The notes under the pieces were generated by a model. The model was given only the letters and a program-made list of their open reading frames with translations. It had not been told where the DNA came from and did no database searches. Shown in pieces: positions 26,817 to 35,804 of a stretch of DNA of 64,000 nt (positions are counted from its first letter, which is position 1; each line of letters opens with the position of its first letter). Source of the stretch: Sapria himalayana (taxonomy: Eukaryota; Streptophyta; Magnoliopsida; Malpighiales; Rafflesiaceae); NCBI GenBank assembly GCA_029783825.1, contig JAREIK010012038.1, positions 62,001-126,000 of the forward strand, written 5' to 3'. Made by a program: the position numbers and the translations under genes.

Positions 26817-28612
26817 TAAACAATAAATAATCAAAAAAAAATTTGTAATTTTTTCTCATTTTCATAGGTTATAACCTTTGAAAATATAATAATATTTAAA
26901 ATTTTTTGAAATGTGAATACAATATTTAGTTATAATAATTTTAATAATTATATATCATATAAATTTAATATAAACACTTTTATTGATAGATAATATAATA
27001 ATGATCAAAATTTAAATTAATAAACTATCAATAAAAAGATTGATATTAATTAAAAAATATTTACAAAACCCAAATTGATTTAAAATTAAAGTAAAATATA
27101 TTACTGGATAATAATTTTTAATTTTTAAATTTTTAATTATTTTATAAGCATATATTTTTTTTGATTAAAAATAAATTAATTAAAATATATATGTCGCACT
27201 AATAATTTAATTTGTAATAAATATTTCCATAAAATTAAACTAATAAAAAATTAAATTGAATATTTAAAATTAAAATAAATAGAAATAAAAATTAGATTTA
27301 TTAATTATTAAGTAGTATATAGTAGTTTACTAGTTTATGTATTTAGGCATTATGAGGCTTAGGAGTTTACTGATTTAACTGTGTATGCATTTAGTGGTTT
27401 ATAGGTTTTATTTAAAAAATAAAATACTAAAAAATTTATTTTTATTATTTTGTGATATTTTCAAAGGTTATAACCTTTGAAAATATAATAATTTTTAAAT
27501 TTTTTTTAAATGTGAATACAATATTTAGTTATAATAATCATTATATTTATATATCATATAAATTCAATATAAACGATTTTATTGATAAATATTCTAATAA
27601 TGATCAAAAAATAAATTAATAATCTATTATTAATAAGATAGATATCAATTAAAATACAATTACAAAACCTAAAATGATTCAGAAGAAAAGTAAAATATAT
27701 TACTATATAATAATTTTTTGTTTTGAAATTTTTTTTATTTTAACAAGTTTATCAATAATTTTTTGATGAAAAATAATTTATATAAATTATATTTGTCTAT
27801 CTCAATTTATTTTCTAATTAATATTTATATATAAATAAACAAATAAATAATTAAAATGAATATTTAAAATTATAATGAAAAAAAATGAGATTTATTATTT
27901 ATTATTTAGGGATGCCGGTTTAATTTAAGTTATATCTGTCTAAATAATAATTTATTTTGTAATTAATATTTCTATAAAATAAATTGATAAATAATTAAAA
28001 TAAAAATTTAAAATTATACTGAATAAAAATTAAAATGAGATTTATGATTTATTATTAATGTATACCAGTTTAATGATTTAAGTATTTAGAGGTTTTGTTG
28101 TTAGGAGTTTAGCGATTTATGTTTTTAGGCTTTTAGTGGTTTATAGTTTTATTTTGTTATAATAATATTATTAATTATATATCATATAAATTTAATATAA
28201 ATAATTTTATTGATAGATATAATAATAATGATCAAAAATTAAATTTATAAACTATTAATATTAAGATAGATATTAATTAAAAAATATTTACAAAACCCAA
28301 ATTGATTCAAAATTAAAGTAACTTATATTACTTGATAATAATTTTTAATTTTTAAATTTATACTTCTTTAATAAGCGTATATCTTTATTAGATAAATAAT
28401 ATATTATTTAAATTATATTTGTCCCACTTATAATTTATTTTGTAATAAATATTTCTAAATAAATACACTAATAAATAATTAAAATGAATATTTAAAAATA
28501 TAATAAATAGCAAAAAAATAGATTTATTAATTATTAAATAGTATTTAGCAGTTTAATGGTTTATGTATTTAGGCATTACGAAATTCGAAAGTTTATTGAT
28601 TTAACTTTATAA

Positions 28613-28620
28613 GCATTTAG
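28613..28620. repeat. Left 8-bp target-site duplication of the outer hAT (GCATTTAG)
   Basis: GCATTTAG directly precedes the element and is repeated at 35797-35804 directly after it. It is one octamer of the satellite block ('gcatttagtggtttatagg' in intact monomers), so the insertion point is inside that block. An 8-bp duplication is the hAT hallmark. Confidence 0.93.
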
Positions 28621-28637
28621 TAGGGGTCTCACGGGAC
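28621..28637 (+). repeat. Outer hAT left terminal inverted repeat
   Basis: TAGGGGTCTCACGGGAC pairs with the right end TAGGGGTGCTAATGGGAC, allowing one gap and two mismatches. The related terminus at 44715 (reading leftward on the other strand) is TAGGGGTGCTCATGGGAC, with only one mismatch to the right end. The left end here has therefore decayed since insertion. Confidence 0.9.
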
Positions 28638-29217
28638 TCGGAGATTTGTGACCCGACCCGAAGTCTTGTCTTGAAAGAATCGGGACTGAGAAAAAACCGT
28701 TGACTTTGACTTTTTCCTTCCCGTTCTGTCACATATTTTTTCTTTTGGGACTGTTCCGGATCTTAAGCAATATAAATCCCGTGAATCTTCACATCCTAAA
28801 AAACCGATACTAGAACCAGGAATATATATATATATATATATATATATCATGAAGATGCCACCAATTCAGCTACTTCCCATCCAATTCCAACGCACCTATT
28901 GCTGTTCCGATAAGTTCCAGGCCACCTCACACCGTTTCAGCCATGTTCAGTTAGGTCCAACCCTTGTCCGTCGCACTTCTGGTTTCCTCCACCGTGTCTC
29001 AGATGCCACCTGCCTTTTGGTTTGTTTTTCTGACGAGAATTGAGTGATTAATTATTATTATTATTATATGTCTCCTTCTGTTTTGTTGAGTATTGGTTGC
29101 GGTGTTGTGGTTGGGGCAAATGAGTGGGCCAAATGTGTTACAGTCAGTTTTATAAAGCTTATTTGTTTGAAATATTTATATGTATTTATGCTTACCATAT
29201 CATATTAATTAATGGCA
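28638..29217 (+). promoter_or_regulatory. Outer hAT 5' subterminal and leader region
   Basis: No coding sequence is recognised. GGGAC-type motifs (near 28632, 28682 and 28748) match the opposite-strand GTCCC motifs at the right end and are candidate transposase-binding repeats. An (AT)n run lies at 28829-28847. It is followed by a short open stretch (28849-29043) without recognisable homology and a T-rich, leader-like segment. A promoter is expected here by position, but I see no convincing TATA box distinct from the AT background. Confidence 0.5.
28829..28847. repeat. (AT)n microsatellite in the outer hAT
   Basis: An uninterrupted AT dinucleotide run of about nine units sits between the left subterminal motifs and the leader. 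Such tracts are length-unstable and carry no coding meaning. Confidence 0.9.
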
Positions 29218-31346
29218 ATGCAGATGGCACAATCCAGTGGTAAATGAAAAATATAATAAATTGAAGATGATCACATCTCAAATGATCAAAGTACTAGTAA
29301 ATTCAATCATCATCCTTTCACGAACCCTCCTATTGTTACGGCAGGTTCTTCAATTCCAATTGTTAAAGAAAGTCAAGGTACATCTGAACTTCAAGCTCAT
29401 AAAAAGTGTAAGTCTGCGTTTTGAGAAACTTATGAGATATTAGTTGATTCAGAGGGAAATAAAACTGGTAGGGCAGCTTGTATATGGTGTAGTAAAGAAT
29501 ACTTGGAAAAAAGTGATCAAGGTACTTCGGGTTTATGGAAATACTTGAGAAAGACTTGTATGAAATTTCCACCCAAAAAAGAATTAATAGAAGCTAACAA
29601 AGGTAAAGACAAGTCATAATCTTTGTTGAGTTTCACTAAAGGTACTAGTTCAGAGGATAACAAATTAACTTGTTGGCAATTTGATCAACAACTAGTTATG
29701 GAGGCTTTGGTGAAAATGATCATAAAAGATGAATTGCCTTTTTGTTTTATTGAGAGGGATGAGTTTAAAGAGTTTTGTGAAGTTAGTGTGCCTCAATTTA
29801 AAATTCCATCTTGACACTCTGTGTTGAGGGATTGTTTTTCTTTGTTTGTGAAGGAAAAGAATAAATTATTTGATAACATATCATCTCATTGTAGTAGAGT
29901 TTCATTGACTGCCGACACTTGGACTAGCATTCAAAATTTGTCTTATATATGTTTGACTGTTCATTTCATTGATTCTCAATGAAATATACATAAAAGGCTT
30001 TTATACTTTTGTGTAATTAAAAGTCATTCTGGAGTCAATATTAGAAATGGTATTGAGTTTTGCATGAATCAATGGGGTTTGAGAAAGTTGATGTTCATTA
30101 CTGTTGACAATGCATCAAATAATGATTTTGCAGTTGAACAATTAAAAAAAGGCTTTGAAGAAAAGTGTTGTACCTTTGAGAGGCGAGCATTTTCATATGA
30201 GATGTTGTGCTCATATCCTAAACTTAATTGTCAGAGATGACATTGCATTAGTAGAGGGTGCTAAACAAAAAATTATAGGTGTGGTGAAATATGTGAGGAG
30301 CAGTCCTAAAAGATTAGATATGTTTAAGTTATGTGTTGAAGATGCAAACTTGACATATGGATCTTCATTGCAATTAGATTCTCCTACAAGATGGAATTCA
30401 ACTTATTTGTTGCTGCAAACTGATATAAAATATCAAAAATAATTCGATAAGTTAAAGGACAAAGACAAATGGTTTTTAAAGGAGTTTGGTTCAAACGTTC
30501 CAACTGAGAGAGACGGAACAAACGTCAAAATTTTGGCTCATTTCTTGAAAACTTTTTATAAGGTAACTTGTAAATTTTCTAGCTCATAATAATCTACCTC
30601 TAGTGTTTATTTTCCTGAGATTATTCGAATTAAAAAAATGATCTTTGTGAAAATAGTAGAGATACAATGATGTCTGAAATGTGTATGAAAATGAGGCATA
30701 AATTCAACAAATATTGGGATTCTCTTTAATCAACAAATATTATGCTTTTTGTAGCAGTAGTGTTGGATCCTAGATATAAGCTCAAATATCTCAAGGTTTA
30801 ATACACTTAGCATTATGGAGAGGAATTGGCTAAAAATTTGGTGAAAAATATTATAAATGTTTTAAATGAGATGATGGATGATTATAAAGATTTAAATGAA
30901 GATGAATCAAAAGAAGATGATTTCTCTTCTACTGTGTTGAAGAAAAATGATGATTTCTTTGATGGTAGTGATACTTATGTCGATGATATTTTTTTGTTGA
31001 ATTGGAGAAAGAACAAGAAGTTGCAGCTTTGGAAGAGTTGGATAGGTACTTGGAGGACAAACTTGAAAAAAATAGAATTGATTTTGATCTTCTAAACTAG
31101 TGGAAGGTAAATGAGGTTAGATATCCTTCTTTGTAAAATGTAGCAAGGGATGTATTTTCTATCCAAGCATCTACTGTGGCCTACGAATCTACATTTAGCA
31201 CTGGGGGGATAACTTTAGATATATTTAGGAGTTCTTTAACACCTATTACGACGGAAGTTCTCATATGTCTACAAGATTGGTTGAGAAGTTCAAACAACCT
31301 ATTGAATTTGAAGAATTAGTTCAAGACCTTGATGATAATGAATTAG

Positions 31347-31437
31347 GTTAGTATACAAATCTTGTAAATTTTAATTTCACTTTTACTTATTTTATTCATT
31401 CAATTTAATAAAAATATGGTTCAATTACAATTTTCAG
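31347..31437 (+). other. Probable 91-bp intron of the outer transposase
   Basis: The donor is 'gaattag|GTtagtat' and the acceptor is 'acaattttcAG|aaagg'. The intron is AT-rich, like plant introns. Splicing rebuilds a Glu codon across the junction and joins the acidic 'LDDNEL' to 'RSQDQNILPTIVGQLNLEW' in one frame. That frame ends at TAA 34981-34983 once the nested element is removed. This is predicted from sequence alone. Confidence 0.6.
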
Positions 31438-31493
31438 AAAGGTCTCAAGATCAAAATATTCTTCCAACTATAGTTGGCCAACTAAATTTGGAA

Positions 31494-31501
31494 TGGGTGT
31501 A
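31494..31501. repeat. Left target-site duplication of the inner hAT (TGGGTGTA)
   Basis: TGGGTGTA is repeated exactly at 34972-34979. Removing the element and one copy gives a smooth outer-transposase sequence '...gaatgggtgtattaaattt', which ends the reading frame at TAA. Confidence 0.95.
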
Positions 31502-31513
31502 TAGAGGTGTCAA
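31502..31513 (+). repeat. Inner hAT terminal inverted repeat, left
   Basis: TAGAGGTGTCAA matches the reverse complement of 34960-34971 at 11 of 12 positions. The typical hAT pattern of a short terminal repeat next to an 8-bp target duplication is met. Confidence 0.92.
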
Positions 31514-31519
31514 ATGGGA

Positions 31520-31680
31520 AGGGCGGGTCGGCCCTTTTTTTTTGACCACGAGCGTGCCTACGTGCCGGGCCGGGCACGACACGATTACAGTACCATGTCG
31601 TGCCCCGCCAGGCACAGTTTAAAAAAGCCGTGCCCGGCACGGCCCGAAGGCACGCCAGGTCGTGCCGTGCCGGACTAGAA
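31520..31680. repeat. GC-rich subterminal repeats, inner hAT left end
   Basis: There are many overlapping copies of GGCACG / CGTGCC words (for example 'cgtgccgggccgggcacgac', 'cgtgcccggcacggcccg'). The mirror cluster is at 34850-34960. Paired subterminal arrays of this kind are candidate transposase-binding sites. Open frames through here (31416-31622 and both strands of 34649-34969) exist only because the GC-rich repeats lack stops. Confidence 0.8.
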
Positions 31681-32098
31681 AAAAATTTTTCTTCTACTTT
31701 TTTTTAATTTTATTTATATAAAATATTAAAATATATATACAATTTTAGATAATGTATAGTATTATATATTTATAATATGTAAAATGTTAAAATTTATTAA
31801 AATAACAAAGTTTAAATTTTTTTTTATGTAATATAAAATTAGTTTAAATTTTATTATAATTATATAATAAAGTTATAAATTTTTAAATGAAAAATTGAAA
31901 TAAAAAAAAAGTAAATCAATACATTTTGTTAATAAAAATAAAAATTTAAAAAAACATAAGCAACTCAAATGAAAAATGACCAATCAGCCATTTGAAACCG
32001 AAGGTCCGAATCAAATAAATTATAGTTTCAACACAACATACAAATAAAGCATACAATCAATAAAAAAAACTACGAAATCAAAAAATAGTAGATCATCA
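31681..32098. other. AT-rich 3' region of the inner hAT
   Basis: About 420 bp between the left subterminal repeats and the end of the transposase frame. It is almost all A/T up to ~31960, then mixed sequence including 'gaccaatcagccatttgaaaccg'. It would hold the 3' untranslated region of the minus-strand transposase. No open frame or recognisable site. Confidence 0.6.
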
Positions 32099-34190
32099 TC
32101 AATCGTCAATCAGCATATCATGAGCATCATCAGCCGCAACATCAAGATCAGTATCATATGGATCATCATCATCGGCAATCAACTACTCTCCCATCATAGT
32201 GGATGCCACTGCAGTCCCTGTCCCAGCTTCAGCACGATCATGGATGCTAAACCTCGAATCCTCCCAATCCTTCTAACATGCTAAGGCCTCAACAATATCT
32301 GGTCGTAATCTCGATCTCTTATTCGAAATCACGTTCACCGCAACATAAAAAGCAAAATCCGATGCTATGATCGACACCAGAGGAGTCAATAGATCTCCTG
32401 CCATCCTAGATACCACGGGAAAGGTGGACTCATATGATTTCCACCACTGTAATAAATCAAGATTCTTAGTATCAGAATGTGATAGGATTGAGTAGTAATC
32501 GGTATCTAAGTACCGAGAAAGCTCGCTCCTATGTGATGGTCCACCCCTACGTTTACCCATCGCTAGCTGAATCGAAAAATCGTCATCTCCGAATAAGGTA
32601 TCAATGTCCGTAATCACAGTCTCACTACCACCACCACCATACCTAGTATCGTAGTAAGTGAATAGGTCAGTCAACTTTTCATGAATGAACCCTTCAGGTG
32701 GGTCTTCCAGGTTCATGCACGAGGAAATGTAAGTCAGGGTGTTTTCTACCCCATTCCACCTTAACCCTAGGGTCCATGCATGCAGCGAGGCAATAAAGAG
32801 ATGGAACGGTGGACTAGTACTTCAAGTACTTGGTTTTCATCTCTGCAACCATATGGCTAAGTATCAAGTCAGCTCGATACTTCCTAAACATGCTACTTAT
32901 GTTGCATATGCACCTGAGTGCAATGCAAGTGGTGGGCGTATAAACCGACGAACACATGTTCATCGTGTCATAAAAAATCTTAAGAAATTTCATTTATGAA
33001 ATTTCTGAAGCCCAGTCAGTGTCGTCAATAATAAGTTCGTCACTCTTACTATTGACGTAATCGGATATCATGTGTTCGTATCCAACACATGATTCTAACA
33101 TCAGGTACGTATAATTCCAACGATGTCTCACATCCGATTGGAATTTCTTCTTCTTAAGATTCACAGACAAATAGAGACTACCAAACTCTTGTTGTCTGCG
33201 AGAAGTGCGAATATATATTAGTGCATTACGTATATTATCCAACGCAGGGGAACACACCTTCATACCCGCTTGAACAATCAGGTTAATCACGTGACACATG
33301 CATCTAACATGAAAGATCTCTCCTAATGGTGCGTCTCTAATATTCCTAACAAACATGTTGATCCCTACTCCATTATTAGATGCGTTATCGAAGGTGACAC
33401 TAAAACTTTTATTTTGAATTTTATATTCCCTAAAGATTTTCATCATACACTCCAAAATGGCAGGGCCATCATGAGGATGAAGAATCTCAGAGAATCCTAA
33501 AATTTTTTTATTGATTGTCCAGTTTGAATCTACATAGTGGCTGGTGAGACATGCATAAGAAGATTCATCGTGACTTGTCCAGATATCGGACGTCACGGAC
33601 ACCACTCCACTATATGCCATAAATTCATTACTTATTTTTTGTTTTTCTAACTTATATATCTTTAGTATGTCATTCCTAGATGTGGATCTAGGAATCCTAT
33701 GATAGGCAGGCTGAAAATATGTCTGCATGATACGCAGTACCCTTGGATCTTCCGAAAATCTGATCGGAAGACCCATCAATGTGATAAGAGTGGCCGTGCC
33801 GTCCTTACCCAACTCACTGGTGTAAATGAATGGAGTAAGCTTTGAGACCGAACTTGATCCAGTCTCAAAAAATGTTGTGCAAAGTTGGGTTTGCCTAGGA
33901 TCTAATGGTCCATGTTTTTTGGTTCATAATTCGGCATGCCTTTTAAGGTGCCTAGTCCCAAACGAACTCTTACATATTAAAAGTCTGATACAATATTTGC
34001 ACTGTGTCATTTCTAGTTCCTCACCCCTAACATTTTTTTGTTTTATTATATTAAAATGAGTCCAAGCTACAGAAGTCCTCCTAGTTTTTTGTTTTTTAGA
34101 AGTTTGGGTTGAGACGACTGGAGAAACCAAAGTTTCAGCAGCCTCAAACCTTTGTGTAATATTTTCATTTATATATTTAAATATGTTTCA
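32099..34190 (-). pseudogene. Inner hAT transposase pseudogene (BED zinc finger, RICESLEEPER-like)
   Basis: A near-complete transposase read leftward. Order: an intact-looking BED finger at ~34060-33930 (CKYC plus HLKRH); catalytic Asp in SDIWTS (33585-33587); second Asp in TFDNASNN (33387-33389); HVRCMCHVINLIV (~33310-33270); RHRWNYTYLML (~33130-33090); then LDLLQWWKSYESTFPVVSRMA and the C-terminal hAT signature. There the usual ASE reads ASD (32357-32359), so the third acidic position is Asp, not Glu. In-frame stops lie at 33924, 32994, 32814 and 32273, plus one frameshift near 32750. The frame may end at TAG 32183 or, with an acidic DDDD tail, at TGA 32099. The start is uncertain: the frame is open upstream of 34130 and a first exon may be missing. 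Confidence 0.92.
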
Positions 34191-34849
34191 GTTGTATTTG
34201 TCATTTTTTATGATTTTTGTTTTTAATAATAGTTTAATAATGACTAGAAGAATGATTTTAATTTTTCTAATTTTGGTCTATAGAGAGAAACTATAGAGAG
34301 AGAAAGTAAAAAACGTAAAATAAATTACCCAATAAAAGCAGTGAAGTCGGTCACGTGCACAGTGCATCGCAGTCAAGCTCTAATGTTCAAAACTCAAGTG
34401 GAGATTCCTGAAAATCCAAGCCAAATGCCAAAATCCCGAGGCCTGAGAGAGAGAAGCAAGATTTTTGAGAGAGAGAATAATTTGAGAGAATTTATGTTTA
34501 TGAAAAACATAAATGTTAAAGAGAGGGGGGTGATATTAATAGATTAAAGATAATAATTTTTTATAAAAAAGAAATTTTTTTTAAATTTTTTTGAATTTCT
34601 TTTAATTTTTTTGGGGGCAGAATCATGAGGGCCATTGGATTCTGCCCTCTAGTGGTTGGAGGCGAGATCTAACGGCTGAAAATCTAATTTTATATTAATT
34701 TCTATTTCCGGTGGGGGAATCTGGGTCGGTTCGGGCCTCGTGGGTTGGGTCCAATCACACCTGACCATTGGTCTTTTTTGTGGGAGGGGCGTGGGGCTAT
34801 CATGAGGTCGTGCTCGAGGGACACCTGGCATAGGACGAACCAGTGCCGG
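34191..34849 (-). promoter_or_regulatory. 5' region of the inner hAT
   Basis: Upstream of the transposase on the minus strand. It holds purine-rich 'gagagagaga' tracts (34280-34310, 34445-34480), an A/T-rich stretch at 34545-34610, and the passage toward the GC-rich right end. A promoter or first exon would be expected here, but nothing specific can be identified. Confidence 0.45.
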
Positions 34850-34959
34850 TGTGCCGTGCCAAGGGCCGATCCGTGCCGAGTAGGGCACGGCATGGCCCGG
34901 GCCAGGCACGGCACGGCCCGGCTCGTGCCTTTCCCGGGCATGGCCCGGGCATGGCCTGG
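34850..34959. repeat. GC-rich subterminal repeats, inner hAT right end
   Basis: Dense GGCACGG, GGCCCGGG and CATGGCCCGGGC words ('gggcacggcatggcccgggc', 'aggcacggcacggcccggct'). They match the left-end cluster at 31520-31680. 'catggcccggg' occurs as a direct repeat at the extreme end. Confidence 0.8.
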
Positions 34960-34971
34960 TTGACACCACTA
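34960..34971 (-). repeat. Inner hAT terminal inverted repeat, right
   Basis: TTGACACCACTA here is the inverted partner of 31502-31513 with one mismatch. It is immediately followed by the target duplication TGGGTGTA (34972-34979). Confidence 0.92.
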
Positions 34972-34979
34972 TGGGTGTA
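34972..34979. repeat. Right target-site duplication of the inner hAT (TGGGTGTA)
   Basis: Exact copy of 31494-31501. The outer transposase frame resumes at 34980 and stops at TAA 34981-34983. Confidence 0.95.
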
Positions 34980-34983
34980 TTAA

Positions 34984-35778
34984 ATTTTATAAGGTAATAT
35001 TTGGTTTTTTTATTACTATTTGATCTTAGAAATTTATGTGTACATGATTAACATATTTTTATCTTTGGTTGTCCTTCTACAATGGAGGAAGAAATGGGAG
35101 GAGTTGTAAAAGAGATAATTAATTGGGTTTGGATTTTCGTTGCTGTTCCGGGACGGAATTTTGAAATAATTATTATCATGGTGGTTATTATTGTATTTTT
35201 TTGTTATATTAAGCTCCCTAATTTTAGGAATTACTTAAGTAGTAATTGATGCTACCAATGTTTGTGGTCATCTTTAGCTATTCCTTAATATGTTAAGTAA
35301 TTGTTTAAAAAATATAATATTGCGATTATGGTTAACTTTCACTCGGATGAACAAAGCCAACTTGTGAAAAAACAAAAAACCAAATTAAGCACACAACTCG
35401 GTCCCATTCTATTTAATATTTCTATCCTTTTCTGCACATCAAAGCTTATGACAAGGTAATGGAACTCGTTTGCTGTATTCAGCCGATTTGACAAAACAAA
35501 ATTGGCCCAATTTGAGTTTGAAATATACATAACTAAGGAATGATAAATGGTACAACAAAAGGTTTCGACTTGAACTAACTTGGCCAGTTTGAAGAAAATA
35601 AATTGAAAAAAATGTACGAACTTCGTTCCGTCCCGGAATTGTTTTCTCCTACCCAAAGTCCCCGATCTCCGTCCCGTCCCATCCCGATACTTTCAACCTA
35701 TGGGACGTGTCTGGATCTTCAAAAAAAATCACTGAACTGTGGGAATGGACTGGAGATTTGTAATCCTCATTCCGTCCC
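34984..35778 (+). other. Outer hAT 3' region and right subterminal repeats
   Basis: Non-coding end of the outer element. The GGGAC/GTCCC words are concentrated here: 'gttccgggacggaatt' (~35145) and its inverse 'ttccgtcccggaatt' (~35626), 'ccgtcccgtcccatcccg' (~35670), 'tatgggacgtg' (~35700) and 'ccgtcccgtccc' (~35772). These pair with similar motifs near the left end. A short open frame on the minus strand (35339-35656) has no recognisable domain and is not supported as a gene. Confidence 0.65.
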
Positions 35779-35796
35779 GTCCCATTAGCACCCCTA
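35779..35796 (-). repeat. Outer hAT right terminal inverted repeat
   Basis: It reads inward TAGGGGTGCTAATGGGAC and is followed by the second GCATTTAG. Compared with the stub at 44671-44715 it differs at a single position over 18 bases. Confidence 0.92.
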
Positions 35797-35804
35797 GCAT
35801 TTAG
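35797..35804. repeat. Right 8-bp target-site duplication of the outer hAT (GCATTTAG)
   Basis: Identical to 28613-28620. The satellite octamer block continues after it as 'acgtttataggttttattt'. Confidence 0.93.

Larger units (their letters stand above)
7478..28620 (-). repeat. Long satellite array, reverse orientation, with higher-order repeats
   Basis: About 21 kb of the satellite on the opposite strand. Palindrome cores lie near 7600, 8196, 8788, 9806, 10543, 11143, 11742, 12220, 12752, 13345, 13774, 14387, 15477, 16227, 16823, 17422, 17905, 18435, 19030, 19458, 20057, 20655, 21250, 21858, 22460, 23203, 23806, 24405, 25150, 25690, 26270, 26860 and 27458. The uneven spacings repeat in blocks (see the higher-order repeat entries). 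Irregular patches: near 9,200-9,310 (scrambled), 14,935 (a monomer lost at 'gtggtttaagtgaatac') and 28,150 (a deletion joining an octamer block to the middle of a monomer). Open frames here are AT-rich and recur from monomer to monomer; none is supported as a gene. Confidence 0.92.
29218..31501 (+). pseudogene. Outer hAT transposase pseudogene
   Basis: Remnant of a roughly 700-residue hAT transposase. In order: an N-terminal BED finger at 29430-29580 with CIWC (29479-29490), where the expected first His is Tyr (29542-29544; 'LWKYLRKTC'); first catalytic Asp in TADTWTS (29914-29916); second Asp in VDNASNN (30106-30108); the CAHILNLIV motif (~30205-30230); SPTRWNSTYLLL (~30380-30415); and the C-terminal signature VAYESTFSTGG (~31170-31205) with its acidic Glu kept. 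It is broken by stops at 29422, 29617, 29812, 29980, 31098 and 31134. It also has frameshifts at homopolymers (A7 at 30144-30150, T7 at 30989-30995) and another near 31290. The likely start is ATG 29218, but stops follow within ten codons, so the true start may be elsewhere. The last exon continues across the nested element to TAA at 34981-34983. Confidence 0.9.
31502..34971 (-). mobile_element. Inner hAT DNA transposon (3,470 bp) nested in the outer hAT
   Basis: The 12-bp terminal inverted repeats are TAGAGGTGTCAA (31502-31513) and TAGTGGTGTCAA (34971 back to 34960). They are flanked by a perfect 8-bp duplication TGGGTGTA. The element carries its own transposase on the minus strand, opposite to the host element. 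Both ends are very GC-rich with repeated GGCACGG/CCGTGCC words, unlike the AT-rich middle. The terminal sequence resembles that of the outer element (TAGRGGTG..AATGGG), so the two belong to related hAT lineages. It landed in the last exon of the outer transposase, a few codons before its stop. Confidence 0.96.
28621..35796 (+). mobile_element. Outer hAT DNA transposon, 7,176 bp including a nested hAT
   Basis: The ends are TAGGGGT...ACCCCTA inside an 8-bp duplication GCATTTAG. The right terminal repeat reads inward TAGGGGTGCTAATGGGAC. The left one is slightly decayed (one base lost, two changed). A better left end survives in the stub at 44671-44715. Without the nested element the transposon is about 3.7 kb, a usual size for an autonomous plant hAT. 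It contains a disrupted transposase gene on the + strand (BED finger, RNase H-like core, C-terminal hAT signature). GGGAC/GTCCC motifs cluster near both ends, as expected of transposase-binding sites. The transposase is broken, so the element is immobile by itself. Confidence 0.95.

Noticed and set aside
7478..28620. CRISPR-like array or integron-like spacing of the repeated palindromes
   Set aside because: Spacing is about 430-740 bp and the intervening sequences are themselves homologous monomers, not unique spacers. The context is plant satellite DNA.
28613..28620. Possibility that the GCATTTAG duplication is just the 8-bp periodicity of the octamer block
   Set aside because: Intact blocks contain GCATTTAG once, followed by a different octamer (tggtttat). 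An exact second copy immediately beyond inverted termini is best explained as a target-site duplication.
28629..29043. Divergent short open frames at the left end of the outer hAT
   Set aside because: One runs into the terminal inverted repeat and translates the AT dinucleotide run. The other has no recognisable similarity. The leader or intron region of the transposase is a sufficient explanation.
34649..34969. Pro/Arg/Gly-rich open frames on both strands at the right end of the inner hAT, and a similar frame at 31416-31622
   Set aside because: They overlap on both strands, lie in the GC-rich subterminal repeats and run through the terminal inverted repeat. Lack of stops follows from base composition.
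35339..35656. 105-codon open frame on the minus strand in the outer hAT 3' region
   Set aside because: No domain, position beyond the transposase stop, and overlap with the GTCCC subterminal repeats. The start is in repeat sequence.
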